From the NCBI GenBank assembly GCA_030448225.1, contig JAUJNJ010000072.1:1-30415 (forward strand): a DNA stretch of 30,415 bases. The letters run 5' to 3'. The notes beneath the pieces were generated by a model that searched no databases, had not been told where the DNA came from, and worked only from the letters and a program-made list of their open reading frames with translations. Position numbers and translations under genes: made by a program. Below are positions 9,229 through 17,722 of this stretch, piece after piece; the stretch's first letter is position 1, and each line of letters starts with the position of its first letter. The stretch comes from Phycisphaerae bacterium (GTDB lineage Bacteria; Planctomycetota; Phycisphaerae; Tepidisphaerales; Tepidisphaeraceae).

Positions 9229-9345
9229 CAGTGTTTCATTGCCACGGGCCACGCGGCAAATGTAGAAGGTCGTCCCGCGCGCCGCTCGGCGCGCGGCGCG
9301 GGAACGAGACGAGCAAAGGGGTCCCTGAGACACAGGCGGGTTTGC
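9229..9345 (+). promoter_or_regulatory. Conserved divergent intergenic block, copy A
   Basis: This non-coding stretch between divergent TIR genes repeats, in the same orientation and order, at 17509-17645. Shared parts: TGTTTCATTGCCACGG versus TGTTTCGTTGACACGG, GCGGCAAATGTAGAAG in both, and GTCCCTGAGACACAGGCG versus GTCCCTGAGACACAAGCG. On the plus strand TTGCCA (9239-9244) and TGTAGA (9261-9266) are 16 bases apart, a sigma70-like layout. The middle segment, rich in GCGC, differs between copies. Conservation outside coding sequence suggests promoter or operator function for one or both genes. Confidence 0.6.
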
Positions 9346-9408
9346 CTGACGGCCGCCACGGCCCGAGGCCCCCGTGGTGCGCGCCTTTCATCCGCACACA
9401 CCTCTGAC

Positions 9409-10234
9409 ATGGCGAACGCACCGCAGGACAACCCGCAACTGCCGCCGGCGACCCGCGCGCAGGTTTGAAGCCGTGAGCCGCGCCCGCCCGGCGGCCGCGG
9501 GGGCGGGCGGGTGACGGCGCCGCCGGCTTCTCCGCCGCCGCCACCACCACCTACCGATCCGCCGGCGCCGTAACGCTGGCACGCGTTCGTCAGTCACCAA
9601 GGCCGCCAGAAGGCGTGGGTCCGCCGGATCGTTCGCGACTGGTGCGACCTCGGGCTTCAAGGCGTTCTATGACGAGGACGACATCCCGTACGGCGCCGAC
9701 GTGCTGTCGAGCGTGAAGGAGGGGATCGACCAGAGCCGCTACCTGGTGCTCGTGATCGCGCCCACGGCGATGCGCAGCCGGTGGGTCGCGCTGGAGCAGT
9801 ATCGGGCGCTCGACGCGAACCGCGGGAACAGGGCGAACTTGAAGGTCATACCCGTCATCTTAGAGCCGACCGAGGACGACGAATTCGGCGAAGAGCTGCG
9901 GCGCGTGCTGCGGGTCGACCTAACGGTGGCCGACGCGGAGGAGCGGCGGCGCAACTATTATAAGCTGCTGAGGCAACTGGGCGTCACAGCCGCGACGCTC
10001 CGGGACCCGCCGGAGCAGGACGCCCCGGTGCCGATCTCGAAGACGAGTCGGGCAGCACGGCCGAGCCGAAGATGCCCATCGTCTTCTCCGGTGGGCGGCG
10101 ACGGCCAGAGACGGCCCTCGCGTCACAATCGACGAACACGGGATTCATCCGCCTCGGCTTGGGCGGCTTCGCCAGCCTGCCGCTGCCCGGATTGTTCCAC
10201 TGCGCGCCCCGGCGTCGTCTCCTCGACCAAGTAG
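9409..10234 (+). pseudogene. Broken TIR gene, truncated paralogue of the TIR-metalloprotease gene
   Basis: It starts MANAPQDNPQLPPATRAQ and then meets an in-frame TGA at 9466, where the paralogue at 17.7 kb has a Glu codon. A Pro-rich linker follows, then an in-frame TAA at 9571, where the paralogue has Tyr. After that comes a TIR domain (HAFVSHQGRQKAWVRR, then a one-base shift near 9655, then FYDEDDIPYGADVL, YLVLVIAPTAM, SRWVALEQYR with the candidate catalytic Glu, and KVIPVILEPTEDDEFGEEL). Similarity to the paralogue ends after LRDPPEQ; the metalloprotease part is missing. Past about 10030 another frame (DLEDESGSTAEPKMPIVFSG) looks more natural, so a further shift is possible, ending at 10272. 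Two nonsense codons plus a shift plus truncation favour real decay. Translation from a later start is the alternative. Confidence 0.65.
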
Positions 10235-10311
10235 CTAACCGTCCGTCACAGCAAAGTACCTCACCTATTTGAGTGAGGTTGCTCCTTCGCCCAGTCGCGG
10301 CCACTCGCCCA

Positions 10312-11733
10312 TCACTTCTTCTTCTGGCCGCCGGTCGCTTTCGTTTGCCACCGACGCTTTATGGTCTTCGCCGGCTTGGAGGTGCGCGGACGGGCTTTCT
10401 TCGGCGATGTCAAGGGCCCGCGAGACACGCTGGCGCTCGCGCCTTGGCCGCCGGGGCGTTCACGGGCCGTCTGCAGCTCGGCCGGGAGATTCTCCGGCTG
10501 CCGCGTGGGCCAGCCGTGGGAACACCGGCGGGCCATAGCTCGGGAAGCCGGGCCGCGCCGTGGCCCGACGGCGGCCGCGCCGGGGCAGGCCTCCGCGGCG
10601 AAGGCGTCGTAGTCGCGGCGGACCGCGGCCACGAACAACCGCTCGGCTTCGGCTTCAGGGTCCGCCGGCGGCGGCGTCCTCGATCGACGGCGCCCGCTCC
10701 ACCAGCGACGCCGCGTGCCGGACCGCCTCCAGCAGGTTGTCGGCCCAGGGTTCGCGGAGCAGGCCGGTCGTCGCGGTCGGGTAGCCCAACGTGGACGTCT
10801 CAACCGCTCGCACGAGGCCGAGCAGACGCTGGTCGAAGTCGGTGTCGATGATGCGGCGGTCGCGGCCGTGGAAGTCGATGCGCGGCTGCGCCGACAAGAT
10901 TTCCTCGATGCACGGAAGGCGGCTCGCCCGGCGGGGGCGACGTCGTCGTGGGGCGCGCGCGCCGCCGCCAGCCGCTCGGCGTGCCGCACGCTCTTGCCCG
11001 CGAGGCGTCCGCTCTCGATGAGGGCCGGGTGCTTGGCCTCGCAAAGGAACGGGAGGAACCGCCGGATGCATCTCGCGAACAGCGTGAGCAGCGCCCACGG
11101 CGGCAGCCGCCGCAGGTCGTCGGTGGACGGCAGCGACGCGGCCGTGCTCCCGATCTCGCTCGCCCCCGCGGGTGCGCGCCGAGCCGCCCCGCTCCGCGCG
11201 AGCGAAACGGATGACGTCGGGCAGAGCCGCGACCACTTGCCGGACGGATTCCTCATCGATGCGAAGGCCCAGCAGCTCGAAGACGCGTGCCGCGGCATGC
11301 CGGGGATGGGCTGCCGCTGCCACGTGCGGAGGATCTCCTCGTAAGGGCCGGCGTTCGTCACGTCGGGGAACGCGATGAAGCTCAGCCCCAGCTCGCGAGC
11401 CGCGCGCAACGCCGCGTTCTCCGCGCGCATGCTCGGCAGCTGCCAGGACGACGTCCGGCTGGGACGACGGGCCCTGCTGAATTGCACCGGGCACCTCGAA
11501 CAGCCGGGCCGCGTCTTCGGGCGCGCCCTGGGTACAGCTTGACGGATCGGTGCCGCGGCGAAGGGCCGCGCGCCTCGAGGTACGCGCGACCAGTTCGCCG
11601 ACGGGCGTGTCGCCGTGACTCTGGTCGTCAGGAACGAGGATGCCGCAGCGCCTCCGCCAACGCCGCGCCGATCACGCGCGGGGACCACTCGTACTGGTAC
11701 AGCCGACTCTCCGGCGGGAGGATTAGCACCCAC
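10312..11733 (-). CDS. Unknown protein, last gene of the TIR-MoxR-vWA unit, multiply frameshifted
   Basis: I do not recognise the family. Coherent protein pieces alternate between frames along the minus strand: WVLILPPESRLYQYEWSPRV (about 11735-11670), GILVPDDQSHGDTPVGELVA, EVPGAIQQGPSSQPDVVLAA, AARELGLSFIAFPDVTNAGP, RVFELLGLRIDEESVRQVVA, LPPWALLTLFARCIRRFLPF, RIDFHGRDRRIIDTDFDQRL, and finally an Ala/Glu-rich helix with a basic Lys/Arg tail ending at 10312. At least five one-base frame changes are needed to join them. The restored protein would be about 475 aa with a probable alpha/beta N-terminal half and a helical C-terminal half. A GTG at 11729 is a possible start. It follows the metallophosphoesterase stop at 11755 closely, so it belongs to the same unit; its job is unknown. 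Confidence 0.45.
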   Translation of the reverse strand: MGANPPAGESAVPVRVVPARDRRGVGGGAAASSFLTTRVTATRPSANWSRVPRGARPFAAAPIRQAVPRARPKTRPGCSRCPVQFSRARRPSRTSSWQLPSMRAENAALRAARELGLSFIAFPDVTNAGPYEEILRTWQRQPIPGMPRHASSSCWAFASMRNPSGKWSRLCPTSSVSLARSGAARRAPAGASEIGSTAASLPSTDDLRRLPPWALLTLFARCIRRFLPFLCEAKHPALIESGRLAGKSVRHAERLAAARAPHDDVAPAGRAAFRASRKSCRRSRASTSTAATAASSTPTSTSVCSASCERLRRPRWATRPRRPACSANPGPTTCWRRSGTRRRWWSGRRRSRTPPPADPEAEAERLFVAAVRRDYDAFAAEACPGAAAVGPRRGPASRAMARRCSHGWPTRQPENLPAELQTARERPGGQGASASVSRGPLTSPKKARPRTSKPAKTIKRRWQTKATGGQKKK

Positions 11734-11754
11734 CCAACGACGTCCGCTTCCGCC

Positions 11755-12805
11755 TCAGTCGCCCCCGTCGGCGCGGGCGTCGTCTGCGGTCGGCGGTCCC
11801 TCGGTGGGCCTCCACTGCGTCATGCCGTCGCTGTCGGCGCCGGCGGAGTGGCGGTCGGCTTGCCAGCCGCGGCGCGCGGTCGTTCCACAAGCGGCCGTAG
11901 ACGGTGAGGGCGCCCGACGGAACGTGGACCTCGACGATCTGGTAGCCGCGGCGCTCGAGCCCTCCACCCGCAGCGCGCCGACGCCGAGCATCAGGATGTC
12001 GCGGCCGGAGGGGCCCCGTGACGGAGAGCGTGCGGCCGTGGTTCTGCGTGTGCCCGTGCAAGACCACTCGACAACCGGCCGCGTCGGGGCGGCGATGACG
12101 CGATGGTGCTCGGCCGGGCCGAGGCGGCCGGGGCTGGTGCAGCAGCGACGCGGCACGTCCGCGGGCGCCCAGCCCGGCGAACGTCTGCTCCAGCTGCAGC
12201 GCCCCGACGACGAGGTCCGGCTTGTCGCGCGTGTTGCGGCCACGGCTGACCAGCACGCTGTTCAGGCGCGCGAACCCCGCGCCGATCGGCCCGACCGGCA
12301 CCACCGCCGCCCCCGCCAGCGGCGACTCGACTGCCGCGTACCACGCGGCGAAGTTGAAGAACGGGCGGAACCGGTCGATGGCCGCCGGACCGAACGGCCC
12401 GGTCCAGAACGCGTGCTCGGCCGCCGCGTCGGTGGCCGCCGCGCGCGCAGGGCGTCCTCGGCGGCCGCGTCGAGCGGGCCGGAGACGTCGTGGTTGCCCG
12501 GCACGATCATCACCCGATCGCGGGCGAGCTTTAACTCCGGCAACAGCCGTTCGTCCAGGAACCGGTCGGCCAGCTCGTACTCCGCGCGCGTGGCGGCGTC
12601 GGTGACGTCGCCGGTCACCGCGACGACGTCGGCGCGCGCCGCCGGCGGCGAAACCGGCGACGTCGCGCACCATCGCGTCGAGCATGTCCGGGTCGACGGC
12701 GGTGCGAAGGGCGGCGGAGAAGTGCAGGTCCGACAGGTGCAGGATCCGCACGACGCCGGTCGGACGCGCGTCGGGCGGTGGCTCGGCCGCCGTCTGCGGG
12801 GTCAC
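11755..12805 (-). CDS. Calcineurin-like metallophosphoesterase, frameshifted
   Basis: The GTG start (12805-12803) overlaps the stop codon of the upstream vWA-like gene as GTGA, which implies translational coupling. Motifs of the family appear in order but in alternating frames: ILHLSDLHF (Asp/His), VTGDVTDAAT (Asp), VMIVPGNHDVSGP (Asn-His-Asp), a LLH motif with pieces of the later histidine loop, and VVLHGHTQNHGRT. In the last motif the usual GH-x-H reads GHTQ, which would lose one metal ligand unless the read is wrong. A hydrophobic middle part (IDRFRPFFNFAAWYAAVESP) is typical of longer members. About 350 aa with at least three one-base shifts. Known activities are phosphodiester or phosphomonoester hydrolysis. 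Here it may degrade a nucleotide second messenger or act as effector; this is inference from context. Confidence 0.68.
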
Positions 12806-14914
12806 TTCGGACTCCGTGGGTTCCGCTTCGCTTTCGTCCCACCCTCCGTCTCGCGATCACGGCCGGGTCGGGGCTGTTGCGTTCGCAAGACGTGCGTCCC
12901 CAGGCCGGTGCGGAGGTACACGTCGCCCGGCGGGGTGGTCAGGGTCTGCGTCTCGCCGGCGCAAGTAAGCGCAACGTGAGACGTGACGGTCCCGCGTTCG
13001 TCGTCCCACCAGATCTCCACGAGGAACACGGCGCCGGGTGGGACGGGGAGGAGGAGGTCGTCGCCGTCGGGCGCGGGGTGGAGGAACGCCAGCCCGTCGT
13101 CCAGCCGTCGGACGGCGATGGTCTCCGTTCGCGTGCCGGAGGGGAGCCGCCAGGGAAGGTTGGGCCGCGAGGGCTGGTCGGCGGGCGGGGAGGCTCGTGT
13201 CGGGCAGGACGGGGGCCGCGCGTGACGGCGGCGGCGGCGGCGTCGAGCAGGCGGGCGCGCCGACCCGCCGCGTTTCCGCCGGCAGCCACGGCAGCACCCG
13301 AGCCCGCGCCCCACCGCGCCAGCCCCCGCCCTGCGCCACCGCCGCCACCGCCGGCAGCAGCGCCTCGTGCACCTTCGCCGCCCCCACGTCGCCCTCGAGC
13401 AGCGCGAGGTACGTCACGTGCTCCTCGACGCACCGCGGGCGGGGCGTCGCGGTGGAGCCGCTTCACCACCAGCCACGCCTGCGTGATCCGCGGGACGCCA
13501 ACCTGCGCCGACGCACGCCCGCATCTGCCGGCTGCCGGCCTTGAGCCGCCCTTGCAGCACGCGCCGCACCGCCGGGTGGAGCACGATGCCCAGCGGGCTG
13601 GCCGACGCGACCAGTGGCGAGAACCAGAGGTCCGCCTCCACGCCGGCGTCGGTGCGGGAACAGTTCGGTGCGCATCGCGCACGAGCTGCGGCTCGACCCT
13701 CGCCGCCAGCGACAGCGCTTCGGCCAGCGCGACCAGCACGGGCGAACGCCCCGCCAGCCGGTCGATCATCGCGGAAATGGCCGCCTCGTCGGGGTTCATC
13801 GTTCCGCCCAAGTCCTGCAACCCGCGCCGAGGCCTGCAAGCCCCGCGCGTGCGCGTGCAGGTCACGTCCTCCGCGCCGCCGCCCGGGCGACCCACTGGCG
13901 CACGCGGCCCATGGTCGTCCACCGGTCCCACTGGATGATCGTCATGGCCCGCGCGAAGCGCGGCGGCCAGCGTGCGGGCGGGTAGGGGACCAGTGCCCGC
14001 ACGGGCAGCCGCCGCTCGGCGCATCATCGTCGCGAACCGCAGCCACTCCGCCTCGTCGCCCCGCTCGTCCGACGTGTGCCCGATCCCCAGGTCGGTCAGC
14101 AACAGCACCGGCGTGAACGGAGCCGGCCCGCGCGCGCCGGGGTAGGTGGCCGGCCAGTCGAACTGGGGCCCATTGCCCGCCCCGCGGAGGGGGTGCCGAC
14201 GAAGCGTTTCACCGCCAGCCTCGGCTCACCAACGATCCGCGCCAGCTCCTCGACGAGCCGCCTGCTGGTCCAGTTCGAACGGCAGCATGCCCGCGCCGGC
14301 GTCGACGAGGACCTCAGCGCGCGCGCGACGGTCGGCACGGGCCGCGCCCGCCGCGCGACCGGACGCCCGGAGGCCCGTGCGCGGGTCACCCGGGCGACGT
14401 CCCCCGGCCGGCGGCGGGCGCGCGTCGCGGCCGCCTCGAACAGGATCCCGCGGGTGAGCGCCCGCGGGAACAGCGGCTCGGGCGCGGCCCACCCGGGCGC
14501 GACGTCCTCGGGCGGCACGTCGATCGGCTCGGCCGCACTCGTCCGCTCCTCCACGACCGGCACAAGCGTCGCCGGCACGCGCGCCCCGTCCGCCACCGCC
14601 GGCGCAGCCACCGCCGCGGTCGGCGATGGTGTTGCGGGTGCCGGCTTAGCGCGCGCTGGTGGGCGAGCAGGGCGTTCACGTCGCTCGTGCTCATCTGCGC
14701 GCGGCGGGGTCAACCCCGCTTCGGCGTCGGCGTCGCCAAGGTCGAGCGGCACCGACAGCAGCTCGGCGATCGCGTCGCGGGCGCGCTCGTCCGGCCGCAG
14801 CACGATCGCGGCGCGGAGCACGTCCGCCTCGGATACCGGAAGCAGCCCGAAGTCGCCACGCGGGCGAGCAGGCGTCGTCTTCGTCCTCGGCTTGCGGGGC
14901 TGAGATCGTGGCAT
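12802..14914 (-). CDS. Divergent vWA-domain partner of the MoxR ATPase, frameshifted
   Basis: The ATG at 14914 (MPRSQPRKPRTKTTP) starts 47 bases after the MoxR stop. The N-terminal third is Pro/Ala-rich, with a leading GDFGLLPVSEADVLRAAIVL segment. The centre resembles a vWA fold: EVLVDAGAGMLPFELDQ (about 14310-14260), LARIVGEPRLAVKRFVGTP, VLLLTDLGIGHTSDERGDE, RALVPYPPARWPP and MTIIQWDRWTTMGRV. The metal-binding DxSxS of classical vWA is D-A-G-A-G here, so metal binding may be weak. A C-terminal part (EADLWFSPLVASASPLGIVL, then FLHPAPDGDDLLLPVPPGAV and ALTCAGETQTLTTPPGDVYL) looks like a helical region followed by a beta domain. At least five frame changes occur. Known: MoxR AAA+ proteins act with vWA partners in chaperone-like or conflict systems. 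Translation is coupled to the metallophosphoesterase gene by GTGA. Confidence 0.6.
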
Positions 14915-14960
14915 CCTATTCCCCAAAGAACGGCCTCGGCGTGCAAGCGGGCGTGCGTCG

Positions 14961-16073
14961 TCAGACGGTCGGCCTGGCGCTGGAGCTGGGTTTGAACACG
15001 GTGGCCTTGAGGACTTCCGCCCACGTCGCGTCACCATCGTCCGGCTGGACGTTTAGCCGCAGCGAGGCTTGGACGAGGTCGAGGTACTCGGCTGCCGACG
15101 CCGCGGGCGGCGGCGATGGCGGCGCGGCCCCAGCGCCGGCGTCCGCGGCGTCGGCGTCGGTCTCGACCCGCCGGATCAGCCGCGCCGCCACCAGCTCGCA
15201 CCGCTCGCGCTGCGCCTCGCCGAAATGCGCGACGCCCACCTCCGTCAGCCGCTCCCGGCCGGGGGTCGGCAGCTCGACCTCCACGCAGCGGGGGCGGAAC
15301 GCCTGCGGCGGGTCGCGCTCGTCGTTGCTCGTGATGATCACCAGCGGCGGGGCGGCGGCGCGGACGGACGCGCCCAGCTCGGTGACGGTGAACGCGAACG
15401 ACCCGATCGGGATCAACAGGTTGTTGGGGATGTCCGGGTCGGCCTTGTCGATCTCGTCGATCAACACGACGGCGTCGTCGGTGTCTGGCTGCGGCCGCGG
15501 CGGCCCGCCGGCGGTCGATGCCGGCGCGAACGGCGGCTCGTTGGCGGGCGTCATGCTGGGCGGCAGCTTGCCCCGCGCGGCGCCGCGCCGCCGCGCCGAC
15601 TCCCGGTCGAACGCCCACCACAACACGCCCGGCTCGACGTAGTGGCGCGGGTCCAGCGGGCCGGCGGCGTCGCCGGCGGCTTTGGCGCCCTTGGCGCCCC
15701 GCGCCGTGCCGCCCACGCCGGCTTGTGCATCGCCGAGCCGCCGCAACGCGTCGAACGTCCAGAGCAGTTCCTGCGCCTCGGTGCGCGAGGTGACGACGTG
15801 CTCGAAGAAGCGCCGCCCCATCCGCACGGCCACGGCGCGCGTCAGCGACGACTTGCCGCCGCCCGACGCGCCACGCACCAGCAGCGGCCGACCGGTCGCC
15901 AAGGCGACGTTTACGGCGAGGACAACCTTGGGATCGAACACGTACCGCGTGCCGTCCTGCCGGTCCCCCGCGCGATCGCCGGCGTCCGCGGCAACTCCCC
16001 GCGCGCGCATCGGGCGGGGCGGTGTCCACGCGTCCGGGTTGAAGATCTTGACGTAGCGGTAACTCGGGTCCAT
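14961..16073 (-). CDS. MoxR-type AAA+ ATPase, 370 aa
   Basis: An intact ORF. Residues 43-65 (RYVFDPKVVLAVNVALATGR) match the lead-in of MoxR ATPases. Walker A is GASGGGKSS (about 68-76), Walker B is VVLIDEIDKAD (about 202-212), and a sensor-1 type strand is LVIITSNDERDPPQAFRPRC (about 244-263). An Ala/Gly/Pro-rich insertion (about 115-200) separates Walker A and B and is longer than usual. The C-terminal lid is helical. Known: MoxR proteins remodel clients using ATP, together with vWA proteins. Here it sits between a TIR gene (47 bases upstream) and the vWA-like gene (47 bases downstream), as in computationally described MoxR/vWA ternary conflict systems. It most likely controls activation of the TIR or phosphoesterase partners. 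Confidence 0.88.
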   Translation of the reverse strand: MDPSYRYVKIFNPDAWTPPRPMRARGVAADAGDRAGDRQDGTRYVFDPKVVLAVNVALATGRPLLVRGASGGGKSSLTRAVAVRMGRRFFEHVVTSRTEAQELLWTFDALRRLGDAQAGVGGTARGAKGAKAAGDAAGPLDPRHYVEPGVLWWAFDRESARRRGAARGKLPPSMTPANEPPFAPASTAGGPPRPQPDTDDAVVLIDEIDKADPDIPNNLLIPIGSFAFTVTELGASVRAAAPPLVIITSNDERDPPQAFRPRCVEVELPTPGRERLTEVGVAHFGEAQRERCELVAARLIRRVETDADAADAGAGAAPPSPPPAASAAEYLDLVQASLRLNVQPDDGDATWAEVLKATVFKPSSSARPTV

Positions 16074-16120
16074 GTGCGTTTCCCGTCCCCTGGGTCGCGC
16101 CCGACAGAGCGCGGCTCGAC

Positions 16121-17389
16121 CTAGTCCAATTCCTCTGCGGCGTGTAAGAGGTCCTTGTACTTCAGCACGATCTCCTCCTCCCGGGTGCGGGGCAGGTGCG
16201 GGGTGACGTACGGCGCGTCGAACGGGCCGGCTTGGCCTGCGGCCGGGTTCTCGTCACCGGACAGCAGCAGGAACGTGCAGTCCGGGAACTCTCGGCGCAG
16301 CGCGTCCGCGACGGCCTCCTCGACCGGCGGCGTGAGCGACGGGTTCAGCGGCAGGACCACGAATACCGGGCCCCTGGCTACACGCCGCCTCAGATATCCC
16401 AGCAGCTGTTTGCGGTCACGCCCTTCGGCGTTGCTCAGTTTCAGCTCGCGGCGCAGGTTCTCGTGAACGACCTGCGCGATCCGCCCGACGGCGTCGCCGG
16501 CGGAGTCGTCGTACGGGTTTACGGAAAACCACCCGTTCTGCCCGTCGCAGTTGGCCCGGTGTACATACATCTCGCCGGTCGTCGCCTCCGACACGTTGAG
16601 CGCGATCCCGCGCGGCGGCGGGGTGGCCGGGTCCATCGCGAGCTTGGCCAGCGCGGCGGCGGCGCCGGCGTCGACCCAGGCGCTGCGGACGGCGTTGACG
16701 ATCCCGCACCGCGCGTCGCGCAGCGGGATGCGGTCGAACAGGTAGCGCAGCGCGTCGTCGATTTCGTCCAGGTCGGCGGTCAGCAACCCCTGCGCGACGC
16801 GCGTCTCCGGGCGCACCCCGGGGCTCCAGGCGGCGTCGTCGAGGTGCAGCCGCCGGCCCGCTTCGTCCAGGTCCGCCGGTGGAACATCGGCGATGCGCGC
16901 CGCAATGCGGTCGCGGGCCCGCAGCAGGGGTGGCGCGCTGCCAGGTGACGTTGTCAGCGGGGCCAACGCTTCGCGCACGTTGACGACAGTGGCGGAAAGG
17001 TCGCCCGGGTCGACCTTCGCCCACTGCGGGACGCCCAGGTTAAGTGCCTGAAACCGACCGGCCGTGAGTTCGTCAGGCCGGACGTCCGGCAGCAGCAGGG
17101 GGATGAGCTTGAAGTTTGGGTCGAGCAGCCGCCGCCAATCGAGGATGGATGTCTCGAGCAGTACCCAGTCGGACTGGTCGACCGCCGCGCGGGACAGCAG
17201 GATCACGGCCGCGCGGCAGGTGCCGAGCCAGCCGTACAGCTTGCGCCGCCACTCGTCGCCGGCCTGAAGGTCGACGCGGTCCAAGAAGACGTCGAACGTG
17301 TCGGCCAGGCCGGTCCGCAGGAGGTCAGTCAGCGCGTCGGAGGTCGCGTCCTTCGTGGAATAACTGAGGAAGACCCCCGGCTTGGCCAT
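16121..17389 (-). CDS. TIR-domain protein heading the MoxR unit, 422 aa
   Basis: The ATG at 17389 has AGAGG eight bases upstream; the ORF is clean. TIR domain, residues 4-140: GVFLSYSTKDATSDALTDLL, FDVFLDRVDL, AAVILLSRAAV, SDWVLLETSILDWR (Glu79 is the candidate catalytic residue) and KLIPLLLPDV. Residues about 180-270 are a helical linker domain (ALRYLFDRIPLRDARCGIVN). Residues about 270-420 are an alpha/beta part (RGIALNVSEATTGEMYVHR, VFVVLPLNPSLTPPVEEAVA) resembling effector-associated or STAND-accessory modules, without an ATPase motif. It is the first gene of a five-gene minus-strand unit, so the TIR output is probably controlled by the MoxR/vWA pair. Divergent from the TIR-metalloprotease gene. 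Confidence 0.85.
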   Translation of the reverse strand: MAKPGVFLSYSTKDATSDALTDLLRTGLADTFDVFLDRVDLQAGDEWRRKLYGWLGTCRAAVILLSRAAVDQSDWVLLETSILDWRRLLDPNFKLIPLLLPDVRPDELTAGRFQALNLGVPQWAKVDPGDLSATVVNVREALAPLTTSPGSAPPLLRARDRIAARIADVPPADLDEAGRRLHLDDAAWSPGVRPETRVAQGLLTADLDEIDDALRYLFDRIPLRDARCGIVNAVRSAWVDAGAAAALAKLAMDPATPPPRGIALNVSEATTGEMYVHRANCDGQNGWFSVNPYDDSAGDAVGRIAQVVHENLRRELKLSNAEGRDRKQLLGYLRRRVARGPVFVVLPLNPSLTPPVEEAVADALRREFPDCTFLLLSGDENPAAGQAGPFDAPYVTPHLPRTREEEIVLKYKDLLHAAEELD

Positions 17390-17508
17390 GCCCGGACCTC
17401 TGGATGACGTGTCGCGCCCGCCCGCCCGCCCGCAGGGCCAGCCGGCTCGCGCGCCGGTGGCGGAGGGGCGCCACTATACAACACAACGCGGCCGCCCGGC
17501 GCGCAGAC

Positions 17509-17645
17509 ATTGTTTCGTTGACACGGCCGGCGCGGCAAATGTAGAAGCTTGTTGCCAAGTCGGGGTGTCTCTGTGCGGCGCGGGGCGGCGCGGGGCGGGG
17601 ACCAACACGAGCGACGGCCGTCCCTGAGACACAAGCGAGTTTGAT
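17509..17645 (+). promoter_or_regulatory. Conserved divergent intergenic block, copy B
   Basis: Counterpart of 9229-9345 (see that entry for the shared parts). TTGACA (17518-17523) and TGTAGA (17540-17545) are 16 bases apart and point to the plus-strand TIR-metalloprotease gene. GTGTCTC (17564-17570) and GAGACAC (17626-17632) form an inverted repeat in this copy only. A TATAGT reading on the minus strand (about 17472-17477), some 85 bases before the TIR start at 17389, could be the -10 of the opposing promoter. The stretch 17390-17722 holds no gene. Confidence 0.6.
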
Positions 17646-17722
17646 GCGAGTGATCCGGCGGGTGAGCGCCGTGGGCTGCCTCTACGGCGCCGCGCGACGC
17701 GCGCCCCCTCAAGACCTCGACC

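Noticed and set aside
9231..9345. Short shared minus-strand frame (QTRLCLRD) in both duplicated blocks as a coding gene
   Set aside because: Similarity follows nucleotides, the frames differ and break around it, and no start signal fits.
11615..12979. Plus-strand ORF of 454 aa
   Set aside because: Lies antisense to the metallophosphoesterase motifs and has the composition of a chance frame.
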